From Monomorium pharaonis (taxonomy: Eukaryota > Arthropoda > Insecta > Hymenoptera > Formicidae): a stretch of DNA of 64,000 bases. A program made the position numbers and the translations under genes. The notes beneath the pieces were generated by a model, which was given only the letters and a program-made list of their open reading frames with translations, was not told where the DNA came from and ran no database searches. The DNA is taken from contig NC_050469.1 of the NCBI RefSeq assembly GCF_013373865.1, positions 27,761,546 to 27,825,545 of the forward strand. The letters are read 5' to 3'. Shown here in pieces: positions 60,994 through 64,000 of the stretch (its first letter is position 1; each line of letters starts with the position of its first letter).

Positions 60994-61033
60994 CGGGCAT
61001 AAAGAAGAGCATTATGCCCGGCACATAATGCCG
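60994..61033. repeat. Two adjoining short hairpins
   Basis: CGGGCATAA (60994-61002) pairs perfectly with TTATGCCCG (61012-61020). The next 15 bases (61019-61033) form a second hairpin, CGGCA with TGCCG. The TTATG arm could alternatively pair with CATAA at 61024-61028, so the two folds compete. Confidence 0.8.
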
Positions 61034-62047
61034 CCACGTAACCGACCGATCGAGAGGATCGCGCCGATCGATGCTCGATCGTCTGATCGTGTGGTAGTGA
61101 TGCCCGATGGTAGGATCGCCGCGCGAGACCTTTTAAAAGCTCGGAACGGCCGAGCGGGCTAATTGTGTGATATTGTGCACCGACAATGCTCTAATGAAGC
61201 ATTGTCCAATGCTCGACTACGATCGGTGTCGTTCGTCGGTCTTTTCTTTCTTTTTTTTTTTTGCTGGAGTGGCGCGCGAGAAGAACGGACGCGTTCCGAG
61301 GAGCCGCCACAAAGAGTCGCGCGATACCTTCGCCGTCATGTCGCTTCGCGGACGTGCCATGATTCCTGCGAAGGTTAAAGATCGCTTACATGCCTATATT
61401 CTAACGAATCGGTATCGTGGTTGACGGGTGCACTTTTACGTGCGAACGTTGAATCCCCCTTTTGACAATGCGTTCAATATACATATATAAAGTTAGATAG
61501 AAATTGAGAAGGAAAGAATCTCGCGTTATTCTTCTATTCCTTCACGGGACAATTACTGAAGTGTTTAAAAATTTAATTAGATATAGATATAAAAATAATT
61601 TTGTTGAAAATAATTATGTAAGATTAAATTGATTGCTAGAATGTCACAACTTTCTTGCGGCCTCGTTCAAATTACTTTGAAATTTTTAAGACTAACGACG
61701 CTTGATGCCCTCTCCTGCTATTAATTTTTCGCAGGGGAGATATTTGTTTTTAGAAGCAGACGTGAATTAGCGTGGCTCGATTAATCGATTAACGCGTATC
61801 GCGGGCGGTTTGCCGGCGCGCCGCGCGAAAGTGGCAGGCGGAAAATTGCAGGGGAGAACGAATAGCTTCTCACAGTAGCCGTCCGTGAGGAAACGAAGCG
61901 GCGGCGATAGAGGAAAAGGAGAACGGGATGTAGAGCCGGGATCTTCCCCGGAAGGGAACCGTTTCGAGGAGATCATCTCGCGGGAGGCTTCGTTTTCATT
62001 AGTCCGGCGAGCGCTCGCATGATCGGGATGCGAACGCCGCGGCCCCC
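61034..62047. other. Non-coding, mixed
   Basis: 61034-61430 CpG-rich with a T run at about 61250-61261. 61440-61700 AT-rich. 61780-62047 CpG-rich. No gene recognised. Confidence 0.55.
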
Positions 62048-62578
62048 ATGGACCGACCATCCAACTTCATCACTCGCGGTAAAAGTCGTAACTCGATTAT
62101 GCGTCTAACTAGCAATTCCAATACTATTAAGAGTCCGAGACGTAAGGGCGCCGGTCGCGCGAGAAACCATCGCGCGGCGTATGTTTTGTCCGGCCGCGAA
62201 AAGCGCGGCGGCCCCGTGAGACTCGCGCGGACAATAGATGATCCGCCGCCGCCGCCACCGCGTTCTCGCGTACCTACGCATAATTTAGGTGGAATCGTGC
62301 GGATTGAATGCGCGGCGAACGCAATGCCGGCTCGCGTTTCGCCGTTTCTTGTCTTTTACTACCTTCGCTGTATCTCCCCGTTCCTACGTCGTCGGAGAGA
62401 CGACGACGGTGCCGCCGCGAGTTATTTTGCTTCCACGGTGCCGCGGATATGTATTATCGATTATCGACGCACCCACCGATCGACCCCGCGAGCGACGTAT
62501 ATCAGAACTTCGCGAAACGTGTCGATTCCGAAAGGGATATTCCATATTGCGTGTCAATTGCGTAACGTGAGAGACTAG
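62048..62578 (+). CDS. Longest ATG-initiated frame, 176 aa, no homolog recognised
   Basis: ATG at 62048 with G at +4; TAG at 62576-62578. The product is basic and begins MDRPSNFITRGKSRNS. It has a poly-Pro patch (DDPPPPPPRSR) near residues 65-75, a hydrophobic stretch VSPFLVFYYLRCISPFL near residues 98-114, then Arg/Asp-rich and Thr/Arg-rich sequence. Many codons are RNY. Against it, both other + frames are open across 62289-62570, so the region is simply poor in stops, and the C at -3 is not a strong start context. No flanking splice or poly(A) signals were assigned. I treat it as a weak candidate. Confidence 0.2.
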   Translation: MDRPSNFITRGKSRNSIMRLTSNSNTIKSPRRKGAGRARNHRAAYVLSGREKRGGPVRLARTIDDPPPPPPRSRVPTHNLGGIVRIECAANAMPARVSPFLVFYYLRCISPFLRRRRDDDGAAASYFASTVPRICIIDYRRTHRSTPRATYIRTSRNVSIPKGIFHIACQLRNVRD

Positions 62579-63763
62579 ATTTTCGCACGAGTCGCAAGAG
62601 TTTTTCATTGTATCACTGTATCGCAATGATACAAAATTTATCCCTTACGGCGATTTATACCCGAGTCACGATTTCTTTCACGAAGGGAAAGTCTCTATAC
62701 TGGGAAATATTCGGGTGGTCTTCAATAATAAGGAAAAATCACTAGATATTGTTTATGACTTAAATCATTACATTATCTTATCTATGATCTAGAATTTGTT
62801 ACAAAATTGATTCAACTTACAATATCTTATGATCGAAATGTGTAGACAAGTCAATTTTTTTGGTAAGTTTATTGCAGGAAAAATTCAGGATATCTACGCT
62901 GCACTCGATTTTATAATTAAAATCGCATTAGACGGGTAAGAAAAAGAAAAACATAAATAAAATAGTTTTAGAATTTTATTCTCGCTTTTTTGAATAATTC
63001 GTGTTTTGGCAGATTTTATATAGAAAAAAATGTTGGATAAATGAATTGTTATTGTAACATTTGAAAATAAATTTAAAATAAGTGATACCAAAGTTATAAA
63101 GGTCTTTGAGGAGCAACTTAATTTTCGTTATACTTTTCTTCAGCGAAAGGCATTTTATATTTTTCAAAAAACGCACACTTAAAGAGACGTTCAACGAGAT
63201 TTGATAAGTATTAGAACTTTATTTGCACTTTGTAAAAAAATTTACTGTTAACAAAGTACACATAATTGTGCTGAATTATAGGTGAGTGTTTACAACAGGT
63301 GTCTAATTGTCCGCCGCGTGCACACATACCGCTGCGGGAAGGATTTAATCCTTCGCCCACGGATTAACGTAGCGGGTCCCCTCGGGCATTCGGTACGGCC
63401 GTAAAAAGTGCCGAGAAAGCGGCGCGATATCACGCCGTCGAAAGAAACAACAACGGCGCGTTTATCACGCGCAACTAATAGAAAATTATCTCTCTAATTT
63501 AAATCCCGCGGCCAATACGGCACGCCGATGCCGGGCGATGCATCGCGCGCGTATCCTTTACGAGCGTTCCCCGCTGTCCCCCAAACCGCCACCTACCCTT
63601 CGCGTCGGTTAACGGGCACGGGATATATCCGCCTAGAAATAAAATCGGCGATAGTATCTCCGCTGAATGAACTCTCCCACGCCTATGCCTATTCGCGCTC
63701 ATCCTCCACCCGCTCGGGCGTGCGTGTGCTCGGCCCGTACCTCTCGCGAGCTCGCGCGCGGGT
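62579..63763. other. AT-rich then CpG-rich non-coding DNA
   Basis: 62600-63290 is AT-rich with no gene. 63300-63763 is CpG-rich with overlapping frames caused by stop-poor composition. Confidence 0.55.
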
Positions 63764-63802
63764 ACACACACACACACACACACACGCACGCACGCACGCA
63801 CA
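63764..63802. repeat. (AC)11 followed by (ACGC)n
   Basis: A compound microsatellite: 22 bases of AC, then about four ACGC units. It is responsible for the poly Thr-His and Cys-Val runs in overlapping frames. Confidence 0.96.
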
Positions 63803-64000
63803 CATCTGTACGGACGGTAGGTACGTGGTATAGATGTAAGAAACACGCGCGCGACCGTGTGCGTCCGTGTACGGCGCTGCGTGCGTTCACGGGCACGAAG
63901 ATCTAGGTTCCAAGAGGTCCAGGGGTCCATCGGGGTCCGACCTGTCGACCCCGGCACGTATTCGCCACACCCGCACACCGATGCTTAGGGGCCGCGCTCG
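63803..64000. other. CpG-rich end of window
   Basis: GC-rich sequence. Frames here are continuations through the compound microsatellite. Nothing recognised. Confidence 0.5.

Noticed and set aside
63499..63978. 159-codon - strand frame with Cys-Val repeats
   Set aside because: Runs through the AC/ACGC compound microsatellite and is an artefact of it.
1..64000. Bacterial operons, CRISPR arrays, phage or defence loci, rRNA, and well-known insect microRNAs
   Set aside because: I looked for gene density, spaced repeats and the mature sequences of common insect microRNAs by eye and found none. The window has the character of eukaryotic non-coding DNA.

Overview
The window looks like animal nuclear DNA, most likely from an insect and plausibly a hymenopteran such as an ant. 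I infer this from the near absence of long open frames over 64 kb, dozens of dinucleotide to pentanucleotide microsatellites, consensus GT-AG splice signals, two short TA-flanked inverted-repeat elements, and a patchwork of very CpG-rich and very AT-rich blocks. High CpG content is known for ants and bees. Nothing in the sequence names the species, and I recognise no conserved protein, rRNA, tRNA, known insect microRNA, transposase or reverse transcriptase on either strand.

Layout. 1-9 kb is mostly AT-rich non-coding DNA, with a degenerate MITE-like element (2656-2975) and one stop-poor GC-rich stretch (3592-4134). 9-12.7 kb is CpG-rich and carries TCAG, GA and AT microsatellites plus two exon-like segments (11968-12091 and 12618-12697). 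13.2-13.6 kb holds a clear 475 bp TA-flanked MITE. 14-26 kb is mixed, with a segment at 19.7-19.9 kb that is open on both strands. 26.5-30.1 kb is the best candidate for a spliced + strand transcription unit: several strong donors and acceptors fall in order and reading frames run across the junctions. 30-46 kb is mixed, with two intronless-looking frames (33062-33400 and 40484-40969), triplet repeats at 38-40 kb and AT-rich blocks with palindromes and short duplications at 34.6-36 kb. 46-64 kb is mixed CpG-rich/AT-rich DNA with homeodomain-type TAAT motifs, small hairpins and one 176-codon ATG frame (62048-62578).

How it works together. The whole picture fits long introns or an intergenic stretch, possibly near developmentally regulated genes because of the TAAT clusters and GA tracts. 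All protein-coding calls below are low-confidence candidates based on splice signals and open frames only, because CpG-rich DNA is poor in stop codons and long chance frames are expected. No multi-gene system, defence locus or biosynthetic cluster is visible.
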